Part shown: piece after piece, positions 25,014-35,000 of the stretch
Numbering within the stretch: the stretch's first letter is position 1
How the letters are laid out: every line of letters starts with the position of its first letter
Assembly: GCF_029953635.1 (NCBI RefSeq)
Contig: NZ_CP124543.1
Span: 4,567,455 to 4,631,454, forward strand
Length of the DNA: 64,000 nucleotides
Reading direction: 5' to 3'
Source: Halotia branconii CENA392
Lineage (GTDB): Bacteria > Cyanobacteriota > Cyanobacteriia > Cyanobacteriales > Nostocaceae
Position numbers and translations under genes: made by a program
The notes under the pieces: generated by a model
Database searches by the model: none
Told to the model about the DNA's origin: nothing
What the model saw: only the letters and a program-made list of their open reading frames with translations

Positions 25014-27689
25014 ATGGAGAAAGTAAAAATGCTAGAAGAATATCGTCAGCATGTTGCCCAAAGAGCAGCATTAGGCATTCCCCCCTTACCATTAGATGCA
25101 AAGCAAACATCTGATTTGTGTGAATTGCTGAAAAAGCCACCTAAGGGTGAAGAAAGTACATTATTGCATTTATTGCGCGATCGCGTACCCCCCGGTGTTG
25201 ATGCTGCTGCTTATGTGAAGGCTGGATTTCTTACGGCCATTGCCAAAAAAGAAATTACCACTCCTTTGATTTCACCGATTGAAGCAGTAGAATTACTAGG
25301 AACAATGGTAGGGGGTTATAATGTGCAGTCATTAATCGATTTGCTGCAATCGCCTACTACATCTTTATCAGATTCTTCTGATACACCTTTAGTCATGGGA
25401 GGGGAAGGAAAGGAACCCATAGCCACATACGCTGCTGACGCTTTAAGTAAAATCTTGCTAGTATATGATGCTTTTCATGATGTTTTGGAATTATCTAAAA
25501 CAAATCCTTACGCCAAGCGAGTGATTGATTCGTGGGCAGAAGCTGAGTGGTTTACTATTCGTCCACAGCTACCAGAGTATATTAATGTCACGGTTTTTAA
25601 AGTTCCTGGCGAAACCAACACCGATGACTTATCCCCCGCCACTCACGCCACAACTCGCCCGGATATTCCTCTACACGCCCTAGCAATGCTAGAGTCACGG
25701 CAACCGGGCAGTTTAGAAACCATTGCCGAATTGAAGCAGAAAGGTTATCCCGTTGCTTATGTTGGAGATGTAGTCGGTACTGGTTCTTCACGTAAATCTG
25801 CCATCAACTCGGTATTGTGGCATTTGGGCAATGATATTCCTTTTGTACCCAACAAAAGAGCTGGAGGGTATATATTAGGTAATGCGATCGCGCCAATCTT
25901 TTTTAACACTGCTGAAGATGCCGGTGCTTTGCCTATTCAATGCGATGTCACCAAACTAGAAACTGGGATGGTGATTACTATCTATCCTTACAAAGGTACA
26001 ATCACCAACGAAGCAGGTGAAGTTATTTCTACCTTCACCCTCAAACCCGATACTATCCTCGATGAAGTCCGTGCAGGTGGACGCATCCCCCTACTTATTG
26101 GGCGCACCCTCACCGACAAAACCCGCGCAGCCCTCGGTTTACCACCCAGTACCTTATTTATCCGTCCCCAGCAACCCAACGATACAGGCAAAGGCTACAC
26201 CTTGGCACAAAAAATGGTGGGTAAAGCCTGCGGATTACCTGGTGTCCGTCCGGGTACTTCTTGTGAACCCATTATGACTACTGTTGGTTCCCAAGATACC
26301 ACAGGCCCCATGACCCGCGATGAATTAAAAGAACTCGCTTGTCTGGGCTTCAGTGCAGACTTAGTGATGCAAAGTTTTTGTCATACTGCGGCGTATCCCA
26401 AACCAGTTGATATTAAAACTCACCAAGAACTACCAGACTTTTTCTCTCAACGTGGCGGTGTGGCTTTACGTCCTGGCGATGGCATTATTCACTCTTGGCT
26501 GAACCGAATGTTGCTACCAGATACCGTCGGTACAGGTGGCGACTCTCACACCCGCTTCCCCTTGGGTATTTCCTTCCCCGCTGGTTCTGGGTTAGTAGCC
26601 TTTGCTGGGGCTTTGGGTGTCATGCCTTTAGATATGCCAGAGTCGGTGTTAGTGCGTTTTAAAGGGGAATTGCAACCCGGCATTACTCTAAGAGATATTG
26701 TGAATGCAATTCCCTATGTAGCCATGCAAAAAGGTTTGCTGACAGTAGAGAAGCAAAACAAGAAAAATATCTTTTCTGGCAAGATTCTAGAAATGGAAGG
26801 CTTGCCAGATTTGAAAGTGGAACAAGCTTTTGAACTTACCGATGCTAGTGCAGAACGTTCTTGTGCGGGTTGCACCATTAAATTGAGTATTGAGACAGTT
26901 AGCGAATATCTGCGTTCTAACATTACGTTATTAACGAATATGGTAGCGAGGGGCTATCACGATGAGCGTACCATTATGCGCCGCATTGCTAAGATGCAGG
27001 AATGGTTAGCGAATCCTGTGTTGATGGCAGCTGATGCAGATGCAGAATATGCCGAAATCATTGAAGTTGATTTGAACGAAATCACAGAACCAATTGTAGC
27101 TGCTCCTAATGATCCTGATAATGTGAAATTATTATCGGCAGTTGCGAATGATCCTGTACAAGAGGTATTTGTTGGTTCTTGTATGACAAATATTGGTCAT
27201 TATCGGGCAACTAGCAAAGTGTTAGAAGGTGCAGGTGAAGTCAAAACTCGTTTATGGATTTGTCCACCCACACGCATGGATGAACACCAACTTCAAGAAG
27301 AAGGTGTATATGATATTTTTAATGCTGCAAATGCGCGTACAGAAATGCCTGGTTGTAGTTTGTGTATGGGCAATCAAGCACGAGTTGCTGATGGCACAAC
27401 GGTATTTTCTACCTCAACTCGTAACTTCAATAATCGCATGGGTAAAGATGCACGAGTATACCTTGGTTCCGCAGAATTAGCCGCAGTTTGTGCATTGCTG
27501 GGACGCATTCCTACAGTTCAAGAATATATGGACATTGTGGCGCAGAAGATTCATCCTTTTGCTGATGATTTATATCGGTATTTAAACTTTGATCAAATCA
27601 CTGGTTTCGAGGATGAAGGGCGAGTAATTGCGTTAGAAGATATGCCGAGAATTGAGGATATTTTGGGTATGCCTACGGCTGCGAGGTAG
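25014..27689 (+). CDS. acnB: Aconitate hydratase B
   Basis: Interconverts citrate and isocitrate in the TCA pathway; cyanobacteria need it for 2-oxoglutarate, the carbon skeleton for nitrogen assimilation. 891 residues with AcnB domain order: helical HEAT-like N-terminus (1-160), swivel domain (about 170-390, with VGDVVGTGSSRKSAIN), then catalytic domains. [4Fe-4S] ligands are the Cys of FVGSCMTNIGH (about 724) and both Cys of PGCSLCMGNQARV (about 781-784); substrate segments GTGGDSHTRFPLGISFPAGSG and SCAGCTIKL are present. ATG 25014 has a ribosome site AAGGGGAGA; ATG 25029 is an alternative. Monocistronic by spacing. Confidence 0.97.
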   Translation: MEKVKMLEEYRQHVAQRAALGIPPLPLDAKQTSDLCELLKKPPKGEESTLLHLLRDRVPPGVDAAAYVKAGFLTAIAKKEITTPLISPIEAVELLGTMVGGYNVQSLIDLLQSPTTSLSDSSDTPLVMGGEGKEPIATYAADALSKILLVYDAFHDVLELSKTNPYAKRVIDSWAEAEWFTIRPQLPEYINVTVFKVPGETNTDDLSPATHATTRPDIPLHALAMLESRQPGSLETIAELKQKGYPVAYVGDVVGTGSSRKSAINSVLWHLGNDIPFVPNKRAGGYILGNAIAPIFFNTAEDAGALPIQCDVTKLETGMVITIYPYKGTITNEAGEVISTFTLKPDTILDEVRAGGRIPLLIGRTLTDKTRAALGLPPSTLFIRPQQPNDTGKGYTLAQKMVGKACGLPGVRPGTSCEPIMTTVGSQDTTGPMTRDELKELACLGFSADLVMQSFCHTAAYPKPVDIKTHQELPDFFSQRGGVALRPGDGIIHSWLNRMLLPDTVGTGGDSHTRFPLGISFPAGSGLVAFAGALGVMPLDMPESVLVRFKGELQPGITLRDIVNAIPYVAMQKGLLTVEKQNKKNIFSGKILEMEGLPDLKVEQAFELTDASAERSCAGCTIKLSIETVSEYLRSNITLLTNMVARGYHDERTIMRRIAKMQEWLANPVLMAADADAEYAEIIEVDLNEITEPIVAAPNDPDNVKLLSAVANDPVQEVFVGSCMTNIGHYRATSKVLEGAGEVKTRLWICPPTRMDEHQLQEEGVYDIFNAANARTEMPGCSLCMGNQARVADGTTVFSTSTRNFNNRMGKDARVYLGSAELAAVCALLGRIPTVQEYMDIVAQKIHPFADDLYRYLNFDQITGFEDEGRVIALEDMPRIEDILGMPTAAR

Positions 27690-27701
27690 GTAGTATAGTA
27701 G

Positions 27702-27718
27702 GGTGGGCAATGCCCACC
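27702..27718 (+). terminator. 7-bp hairpin just past acnB
   Basis: GGTGGGC, AAT, GCCCACC, 12 bases beyond the stop codon. Very stable but not followed by a T run; it may act as a 3'-end stabiliser or a weak terminator. Confidence 0.55.
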
Positions 27719-27845
27719 TGATTATGTAATATTAATAGGTCAACAAAAATTGCCAAATCTCAGTATTTTCTCATATTCTTTTTATCTGGACTTCAGCACA
27801 AAAGGCTAATATTATTAACAGCATTTTTGTTATAGTGATTTTATA

Positions 27846-28904
27846 GTGACCAGTCTGAGAAAATGGCATCGTCTCACTTCTAAAATTCCTGGTCAGATTT
27901 ATCTTTGGCTAGCAATTGTGATCTTTGGAGCGTCTAGTGCAGTTACCCGTAAACTGACAGAAATCGGCGCTAAACATTTCATGGATGGACAGAATCCCAT
28001 TTCTTTGTGTAATGTTTTGTTTGTAGGAAACCTATGCGCCTTAATAGTTTTGGTAATCATCTATAGGCGACAGTGTAACAAAACAGTTTTAAAACAAATC
28101 TCCCGTCAAAATTGGTACATTCTGACAATAATAGCTATTTTATCAGGAGCGATCGCTCCTGGTTTAATTTTTCAGGCGCTGGCACTGACTAATGTCAACA
28201 ACGTTATTTTAGTCGGTAGATTGGAACCGCCTTTGACTTTGGCTTTGTCGATTTGGTTACTAAAAGAACGAGTATATTTTTGGGAAATTGTCGGAGCGAT
28301 CGCAGCATTCATTGGAGTTACTCTAACAATCTTTTTACAACCACTAGATCCAGCCATGATAAATATGGCAGGTTTGCATTTAGGCTTAGGAGAACTTTTG
28401 GCCGTAGCTGGATCGCTGGCTGTAGCAGTAGCCACACTTATTAGCAAAAAATATCTCTCTGTTATTCCTTTAGGAATCTACACTATTTTTCGTACTGCCT
28501 TGGGAACTGTGATCTTTTTCTTGCTAGCTTTAATACTTTATGGTCAGGATCATTTTATGGGTGTATTCTCACCTTTTTTATGGCAGTGGATGTTAGTGTA
28601 TGGTGTCGTAATTGTAGTTTTAGGTCAATCGTTTTGGCTAAAGGGTTTAAGAGATTCCACTGTGTCTATGACTTCTTTAATTGGCTCTTTTACTCCAATT
28701 GTAGGTATTCTAGCAGCTTATTTGATACTGAATGAAGCTCCGACACAGGCTCAATACATAGGAGGTAGTTTAGTTTTTGTGGGCATATTTGTTAGCCAAT
28801 TAGGTACTTGGCATCAGACTCGCCAAAGAGTTGCCCTAGAACAGGTAAGGTCTATGCAAGCACAACAAGAAGTAGAAACTGACGTGGGATTTAAAGGAAT
28901 TTAA
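27846..28904 (+). CDS. DMT-superfamily (EamA) transporter
   Basis: A 352-residue inner-membrane protein with ten predicted helices in two EamA repeats (first about 17-160, second about 180-325). The typical end of repeat one, ALTNVNNVILVGRLEPPLTLALSIWLLKERV, and of repeat two, VSMTSLIGSFTPIVGILAAYLILNEAPTQAQ, are clear. Such proteins export or import small metabolites such as amino acids; the substrate is not readable. GTG start at 27846; no strong ribosome site. The final codons overlap the target duplication of a MITE (28897-29080), which lies directly at the stop codon. Confidence 0.88.
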   Translation: MTSLRKWHRLTSKIPGQIYLWLAIVIFGASSAVTRKLTEIGAKHFMDGQNPISLCNVLFVGNLCALIVLVIIYRRQCNKTVLKQISRQNWYILTIIAILSGAIAPGLIFQALALTNVNNVILVGRLEPPLTLALSIWLLKERVYFWEIVGAIAAFIGVTLTIFLQPLDPAMINMAGLHLGLGELLAVAGSLAVAVATLISKKYLSVIPLGIYTIFRTALGTVIFFLLALILYGQDHFMGVFSPFLWQWMLVYGVVIVVLGQSFWLKGLRDSTVSMTSLIGSFTPIVGILAAYLILNEAPTQAQYIGGSLVFVGIFVSQLGTWHQTRQRVALEQVRSMQAQQEVETDVGFKGI

Positions 28905-29080
28905 GGCGTTGCATAAATGCGGGATGATTTTTATCACGCAGAGGCGCAGTGAACCAGCGCTGCGGGAGGGTTAGCCCGACCCAGGCGACTGGTGAATCCG
29001 AAGGGAGGTGCAGAGAGAATAAAGAGTTTTAGATCTCAACACATAAATTTCATCCCTTGATTCAGCAACGCCGAATTTAA
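28897..29080. mobile_element. 168-bp MITE of IS1 type with 8-bp target duplication
   Basis: The element proper is 28905-29072. Its left end GGCGTTGCATAAATGC+GGGATGA equals the end of the IS1 remnant at 10190; its right end, read inversely, is GGCGTTGCTGAATCAAGG+GATGA, 17 of 23 positions matching. Flanks GAATTTAA occur at 28897-28904 and 29073-29080, an 8-bp duplication as expected for IS1-family transposition. No transposase inside. The left duplication contains the TAA stop of the EamA gene. Confidence 0.9.
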
Positions 29081-29137
29081 ATATTTGGTTTTTGCAGACA
29101 CATTCATCTTTAAGACTGAACTAAGTGAGGAAATCGT

Positions 29138-29234
29138 AATGTAGCCTGGGTCTTGAGACAGAGTGTCTACGCGCTAAGCGTAGCTATGCCGCAGGCTTTA
29201 CGGGTCTACGACGTTCCTCAACCCAACCTACATT
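29138..29234. repeat. Inverted-repeat element (AATGTAG ends)
   Basis: AATGTAGCCTGGGT at 29138 is inverted at 29221-29234 (ACCCAACCTACATT), with internal GC-rich palindromes (CTACGCGCTAAGCGTAG). It resembles dispersed Nostocales hairpin elements. Confidence 0.65.
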
Positions 29235-29334
29235 GACATTGTAGTTTTTTGTGAAAAAATCACCCGTTAAGGCAAAATTCACAACCTAGCTGGAGTGATT
29301 GATAATAAAGACAGGTGTTATATTTGCTTTGGTT

Positions 29335-30123
29335 ATGTACTTAACTTGGTTAGACAGCAATAGTTGGCTACTTGAAATCGGTAATCAACGAATACTGATT
29401 GATCCTTGGCTGGTTGGTTCGTTAACTTTCAGTAACTTGGATTGGTTGTTTAAAGGCTCTAAATCTCAAGAACGCCCCATACCAGAAAATATTGATTTAA
29501 TTCTGCTGTCTCAGGGTTTAGAAGACCATGCTCACCCACCAACGCTAAAGCAGCTTGACCATCAAATTCAGGTTGTGGCTTCTCCTAATGCTGCAAAAGT
29601 AGTACAAGAATTGGATTATACTTCTGTGACATCTTTGGCTCATGGGGAAAGTTTCACATTGAATAATCAAGTAGAGATTACAGCTTTTCCTGGCTCTCCC
29701 ATTGGCCCTACTCTGGTAGAAAATGGTTATCTCCTCAAAGAGCTAGCAAGTGGTTTAACGCTTTATTACGAGCCTCACGGCTATCATTCTCCGCAAGTTA
29801 AACAAGTTGCACCAGTGGATGTAATTATTACACCAATTGTTGACTTGGCACTACCTTTACTGGGGCCGATTATTAAAGGAACAAACAGTGCATTGGAAGT
29901 GGCAAAATCTCTACAACCACAAGTAATGCTCCCCACAGCAGCCGGAGGAGATGTGACGTTTGAAGGTTTGCTGATGAAATTATTGCAAGCTGCCGGGAGT
30001 GCAGAAGAATTTCGGGCGCTACTAGAAAAGAACAATTTGAAAACGCAGGTAATTGATCCTACTCCAGGCGATCGCTTTGAATTATGCTTAGAAGAGCATA
30101 AAACTCTACCTATAAGTGGGTAA
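29335..30123 (+). CDS. Metallo-beta-lactamase-fold hydrolase-like protein (UlaG type)
   Basis: 262 residues from the ATG at 29335 (MYLTWLDSNSWLLEIGNQRILIDPWLVG), preferred over the TTG at 29299 because this is the usual family N-terminus. The MBL fold is seen in the first strands (LEIGNQRILIDPWL) and in LILLSQGLEDHAHPPTLKQL, where canonical enzymes have a HxHxDH metal motif; here it reads QGLEDHAH, so one or more metal ligands are altered. Later segments (LYYEPHGYH, DVIITPIVDLALPL) match the fold. Function unknown; a plant/cyanobacterial chloroplast-type homolog group is likely. Confidence 0.78.
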   Translation: MYLTWLDSNSWLLEIGNQRILIDPWLVGSLTFSNLDWLFKGSKSQERPIPENIDLILLSQGLEDHAHPPTLKQLDHQIQVVASPNAAKVVQELDYTSVTSLAHGESFTLNNQVEITAFPGSPIGPTLVENGYLLKELASGLTLYYEPHGYHSPQVKQVAPVDVIITPIVDLALPLLGPIIKGTNSALEVAKSLQPQVMLPTAAGGDVTFEGLLMKLLQAAGSAEEFRALLEKNNLKTQVIDPTPGDRFELCLEEHKTLPISG

Positions 30124-30206
30124 AGTTTTGTCAGTGGTCAGTGGTCAATAGTAACGATGTTTTTAAGACCACCCATAAGAATATGGAGTATTAAACCAGA
30201 TAAAAA

Positions 30207-30250
30207 ACAACTAACAACTAACAACTGACAACTGACAACTAATAACTAAC
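30207..30250 (+). repeat. 7-bp STRR (AACTAAC/AACTGAC)
   Basis: Six tandem heptamers, AACTAAC alternating with AACTGAC and AACTAAT. A preceding TCAGTGGTCAGTGGTCA run (30133-30150) is a second short tandem repeat in the same gap. Confidence 0.85.
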
Positions 30251-30279
30251 CCGCGTAGTATAAATCAAAAACTAAACGC

Positions 30280-31035
30280 ATGTTATCTTTTCCCGTTCCT
30301 GCTTTTTTTAGCTCCTACTGGAATAATAGCTTTCACCTCAAGCATCATTTACAAACATTTTTGAATTTAGATCCAGACCTTTTGCAAGCTAATATTCTGG
30401 CAGGCCAACAAAAGATGTCTGATTTAGGTCAAAATAATTTTCAGTGGGAAACAGTAACTGAATTTTATAACAACCAAGTAGGTAATAATTATTTATTTGA
30501 TTTAGCATCCTTTCATTTGGGAAGCCAAGACTATATTCAAGATACCTTATGCTTAATTGCAGACCAAGCTGATGGCAAAGTACTAGATTTTGGTGGAGGT
30601 CTTGGTACTCATGCGATCGCAGCTGCTTTTTGCCCTAAAGTAACACAAGTAATCTACTGTGATATTAATCCTATTCATTGTGAATTTGTCAAATATCGGG
30701 CAAAAAAACTAGGTTTGGAGGATAAAATTATTTGTTCTTTGCAATTCCCGACTACGGAAAATTTTGACACCATTTTATGTTTTGATGTTTTAGAACACTT
30801 GCCAGATCCAATTCAACAATTGTTAGATTTTTATCATGTTCTATCATCGAACGGCAAGTTAATCGTCAATTGGTACTTTTCACAAGGACTAAACAATGAG
30901 TTTCCTTTTCATATAGAAGATCCACAAGTAGTAGAAAAGTTTTTTCGGACAATTCAACGGTATTATTTAGAAGTTTTTCACCCTTATTTAATTACAGCTC
31001 GTTGTTATAGGAAGTTGCTGGAGCCTACTGTTTAG
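30280..31035 (+). CDS. Class I SAM-dependent methyltransferase
   Basis: 251 residues with SAM motif I KVLDFGGGLGTHAIAAAF (about 98-115), the acidic loop VIYCDINPIHCEFVKYR (about 122-138), motif IV FDTILCFDVLEHLPDP (about 162-177) and a post-IV segment LSSNGKLIVNWYFSQG. The fold is certain, the substrate unknown. The N-terminal 80 residues (NLDPDLLQANILAGQQKMSDLG...) are helical and not part of the core. Preceded by STRRs only, so it probably has its own promoter. Confidence 0.82.
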   Translation: MLSFPVPAFFSSYWNNSFHLKHHLQTFLNLDPDLLQANILAGQQKMSDLGQNNFQWETVTEFYNNQVGNNYLFDLASFHLGSQDYIQDTLCLIADQADGKVLDFGGGLGTHAIAAAFCPKVTQVIYCDINPIHCEFVKYRAKKLGLEDKIICSLQFPTTENFDTILCFDVLEHLPDPIQQLLDFYHVLSSNGKLIVNWYFSQGLNNEFPFHIEDPQVVEKFFRTIQRYYLEVFHPYLITARCYRKLLEPTV

Positions 31036-31121
31036 TATGGGGCATGGGGCAGATACTGTTGGTCAATTAATTGAGGGATATAACCCCCACCATAAAATCC
31101 TTCGCTTTGCGTTGTTCTCCC

Positions 31122-31170
31122 GCCCTGCAATTAATTGCGGGCTAATAGCCCAAGTGCGTTGAAACGCACT
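31122..31170. repeat. Pair of hairpins after the methyltransferase
   Basis: GCCCTGCAATT/AATTGCGGGC forms a 10-bp stem with one bulged T, and AGTGCGTT-GA-AACGCACT (31153-31170) is a perfect 8-bp stem. They lie between convergent genes and could stop transcription from either side, but no T run is present. Confidence 0.55.
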
Positions 31171-31248
31171 GAGAAATATTGGAAATATTCAATTGATGGG
31201 TCAAACCCCCACCTGATTCGCCAACAGCATCCGGGGCATGGGGAAGAA

Positions 31249-32088
31249 TTATATTAAGTTTTGGTTTTTTGTTTTGACTCGCTGATATAATTCTTCCATT
31301 GTTTCAATAAACGAATTATTCTTTGGCCAGAAAGCGGGAAAATCTCCTTGCTTTTTAATTAGAATTGCTGATACACCGCTAGGGGTGGGAACTTCAATGG
31401 TTTGTGGTAATCGCTTGGTTCCTAACCAAAATTCCCTTGCAGTTGGCTTTTCGTCAATAGATTGTTTGGCTAATTGGGTGTAAAAAGATATGGAAGTTTC
31501 TAAAGAGATTTCTTTAGCATTTAGTTCTTCTGCAAGTGCTTTACCTAATGGGGAATCAGCAAGTTTTGTTTGCAGTTCTGCTTGAGATAATCCTCGAAGT
31601 TCAAATAATAAAAATGGGTTATTGTCTAGTTGAGAAGCTACGAGATAATAAACTCCGGCGATATGTTTGCAAGGATTGGCATAATCGGGACAGGAACATT
31701 TAGTAGTGAAGTCTTTGCTACTGTGGGGTAATAAATGTAGTCCTAATCGAGAAAAAGTATCTTCAATGTTTTCTGGTACTTCATTCAGCAGTAATCGAGA
31801 TACAGTGCTAGCTTTAGAAGAAAGCTTTTTAATAGCTTCATTCCAGCTTGTTTTGGCGATAGGTTTAATTTCAATAGCTATCTTGTAAATTGGTACTGTA
31901 TAAACACCAAAATATGGATTAATTGAACCTTGGACTTGAGCAGTAATTTTATTTTGGTCAATATCAAAATTCAAAACTTTACCACCACTAGCATAAGAAC
32001 GCCCTCGTTTGAGTCGATTATCATCTGTAAAGTTTTCTAATGCTTTAATAAAGCGATCGCCCCACCAAGTTCGACTAAATTTAGTCAT
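31249..32088 (-). CDS. SWIM zinc finger protein paired with SNF2 helicase
   Basis: 279 residues. The SWIM motif C-X-C-X6-C-X-H is seen in TKCSCPDYANPCKHIAGVYY (about 130-149). The N-terminal part begins SRTWWGDRFIKALENFTDDNRLKRGRSYA, the usual opening of bacterial SWIM proteins that sit beside SNF2 helicases. SWIM fingers bind DNA or protein partners. Its start ATG lies five bases after the stop of the SNF2 gene, so both are on one transcript and likely act together. Confidence 0.9.
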   Translation of the reverse strand: MTKFSRTWWGDRFIKALENFTDDNRLKRGRSYASGGKVLNFDIDQNKITAQVQGSINPYFGVYTVPIYKIAIEIKPIAKTSWNEAIKKLSSKASTVSRLLLNEVPENIEDTFSRLGLHLLPHSSKDFTTKCSCPDYANPCKHIAGVYYLVASQLDNNPFLLFELRGLSQAELQTKLADSPLGKALAEELNAKEISLETSISFYTQLAKQSIDEKPTAREFWLGTKRLPQTIEVPTPSGVSAILIKKQGDFPAFWPKNNSFIETMEELYQRVKTKNQNLI

Positions 32089-32093
32089 AAAAT

Positions 32094-35000
32094 TTACTCC
32101 AAAATTGCACTTTTATTTAATGCGATTAATTGCTTAAAGGCTTCATTATTTAATTCTGTTAGCCATGATTCATCACTACCAACTATAGCAGAAGAGAGTT
32201 TTTTCTTATCTTCAATCATTTGGTCAATTCTTTCTTCTAAAGTACCAATGGAAACAAATTTATGCACAAAAACATTCTTTTTTTGACCAATCCGAAAAGC
32301 GCGATCTGTTGCTTGGTCTTCAACGGCTGGATTCCACCAACGGTCAAAATGAAAGACGTGATTAGCTTTAGTTAAGGTAATACCAACACCACCTGCTTTT
32401 AGTGAAAGAATAAATACAGATGGTTCTGTATCTGGTTCTTGAAATTCATTAATCATCTGTTCGCGGCGTTTGCGAGTAGTGCCACCATGTAAGTAATAAG
32501 TATTGCAATGCAGCCGATGTTTAATATGTTTTTCGATGTTTTCGCAAACTTCAGTAAATTGACTAAATATTAGTAAACTTTCTCCTTCTGCAACTGCTTC
32601 ATCTACCATTTCCGCTAATCGGCTAAGTTTATGCGATCGCTCGGTAGAAAATTCACTGTTATCTTGTAAAAATTGGGCTGGATGATTACAAATTTGTTTC
32701 AATTTCATCAATGTTGCAAGTATTAGTCCTTTACGTTTAATACCTTCTGTCTGTTGTAATTTTTCTTCTACATCTTTGACTACTACTTCGTAAAGTGATG
32801 CTTGTTCTTTTGTCAAGTTGGTGTAGAGTTTTTGTTCAACTTTATCAGGTAAATCGTTAATAATCGATTGGTCGGTTTTGACGCGTCGCAAAATTAGAGG
32901 TTCAACTAACTTTTTCAAGGTAGTCGATTTTACCCGGTCGTTATCTTTTTGAATAGGAACTTCAAAGGACTTACGAAATTGAGCTTCTTTACCCAGATAA
33001 CCGGGATTGAGAAAGTTAAAAATTGACCACAAATCTAGTAAGCGGTTTTCTACAGGTGTTCCTGTTAACGCTAACCGATGTTTTGCCGAGAGTTTCAGAA
33101 TAGCTTTGGTTTGCGCGGCTTTGGGATTTTTGATGTTTTGTGCTTCATCTAAAACCAGGCGTTGCCATTCGACGCTATTTAATAATTTCTCATCCTTACG
33201 AGCTAAGGTAAAGGAAGTAATGATCACATCGTGCTGCTGACAAGCAACTTTAAACTCTTTCGAGTCTTGCAGGCGATCGCTACCATGATGCACCATAGTT
33301 TTTAAATGAGGTGCAAACTTGGCAATTTCTTTTTGCCAATTCCCCACAACAGAAGTAGGTGCAATTAACAGCGTTGGTAAAAGAGTTTCGTGTAAATCCT
33401 TCTCTTGTACTAATCTCGCAATCACCTGTACCGACTTACCCAAACCCATATCGTCTGCTAAACAGCCATTTAAACCCAAACGTTCCAAATATTCCAGCCA
33501 AGAAACGCCCCGCTTTTGGTATTCTCTCAAGTTTCCTTGCAGATTTAATTGGTCAGAAATTGGTTCTAATCGGCTTTTATCTTGTAGCTTCGCTATCATC
33601 TCCGACAGCACATCATCATGTTCAATTTCCCATTCTTCCCCAACTTCGGCACTGCGTTGGAGAAATTCCAGCAAATTCATTTGGGGCTGTTCATCGCCGT
33701 GAGATTGCCAAAATTCCAGTAATTGCTGCATTTTATCTCGATCTAGCTCCATCCACTGACCGCGAAAATGCACTAGGGGAGATTTGGCATTAATTAGTTG
33801 TTCCCATTCTTGAGGGGTGACGACTTGCTCACCAATCGCTAACTCATATTGATACTGTACTAGTGAATCTAAACCAAAGTAACTTTTTGTCTCGCCTTTA
33901 GTGGGGGCAAGTTTACGTCCTGATGCTTGCAGGCGAATTTTGGCGCGACGACGACCTGCGGGAGTATACCAAGCAGGTACAATTACTTTAAATCCAGACT
34001 CTTCCAACACCCAAGCACTTTCTTTGAGGAAGTCAAAGGACTCATCTAAAGTCAGTTGCATAGCTGTGGGTTGATCTGTTTCCAATCCTTGCCACAGTTT
34101 GGGATACATTCTGGCTGCATAACCCAAATTTAACAACAAATTAGTTTCAAATTCTTTGCCAAACTTTTTGTAGACATCAGTTTTAGCAGTTTTATTCATA
34201 TTCCAATAGTCTGCCAACTCCAACTTCAAAGAAGGATCTTGTTTACTAGCTACCAAAAACTGCATTTGCCAGTTATCTATCTCTTCAGTAGGAGGGGAAT
34301 GTAACTGAAAGCAAAGATGAAAAGGTGAGTCTGCTTGAGTGCGGGTAATTTTGGCTTTCCAAGCTTGCCATTGCTTGTATTCTTCTAGTGCAGCATTTGT
34401 TGTTAACGGGTTATGTCGTTGGGGATAAAAGCAATAATCAATGAGAGAATCGGCAATTTGCTTGTCAAAAGCGGCTGTAGAGGGTGTATGCGTCACTAAA
34501 TCGTTAAGTACACATTCCGAAAAGTGACGCAACAAAGTTTCTTTATCGAAGAACTCAATATTATTGGCTGTTGTAGAACCTGCCACACAAATCAGCGGCA
34601 TATAATCAACATATTTTTGAATATTAGCTGTGTATTCCTCAGAAATAATTTCCCAGGTAGCGTAAACTTCAAATGGCGGCGAAGTTGGTAGTTTGCTTTT
34701 TTTCTTAGTCTTCGTAGCTTCTAACTGCCGATATTTCAATGCCGGAATATATTGATCTTTAAGAATTATTTGCTTAAAAGCTTGGGTGTAGTGATACCAA
34801 AACAATAAATCAGAACCGAGTTGAATATCACCAGAATTATATAGTGCTAAAAAATGAATATCGTTGAGGAGCTTAATTACGTTGATTGCTAGTTCAGCTT
34901 TGGCAGATATCACTGTTTGATAACAATCCACTTGCCAATACTGAAATTCCTCGTAATCTTCGGGAATTTCCACTTCCAAATACTTAACTAATTCAGGTGA

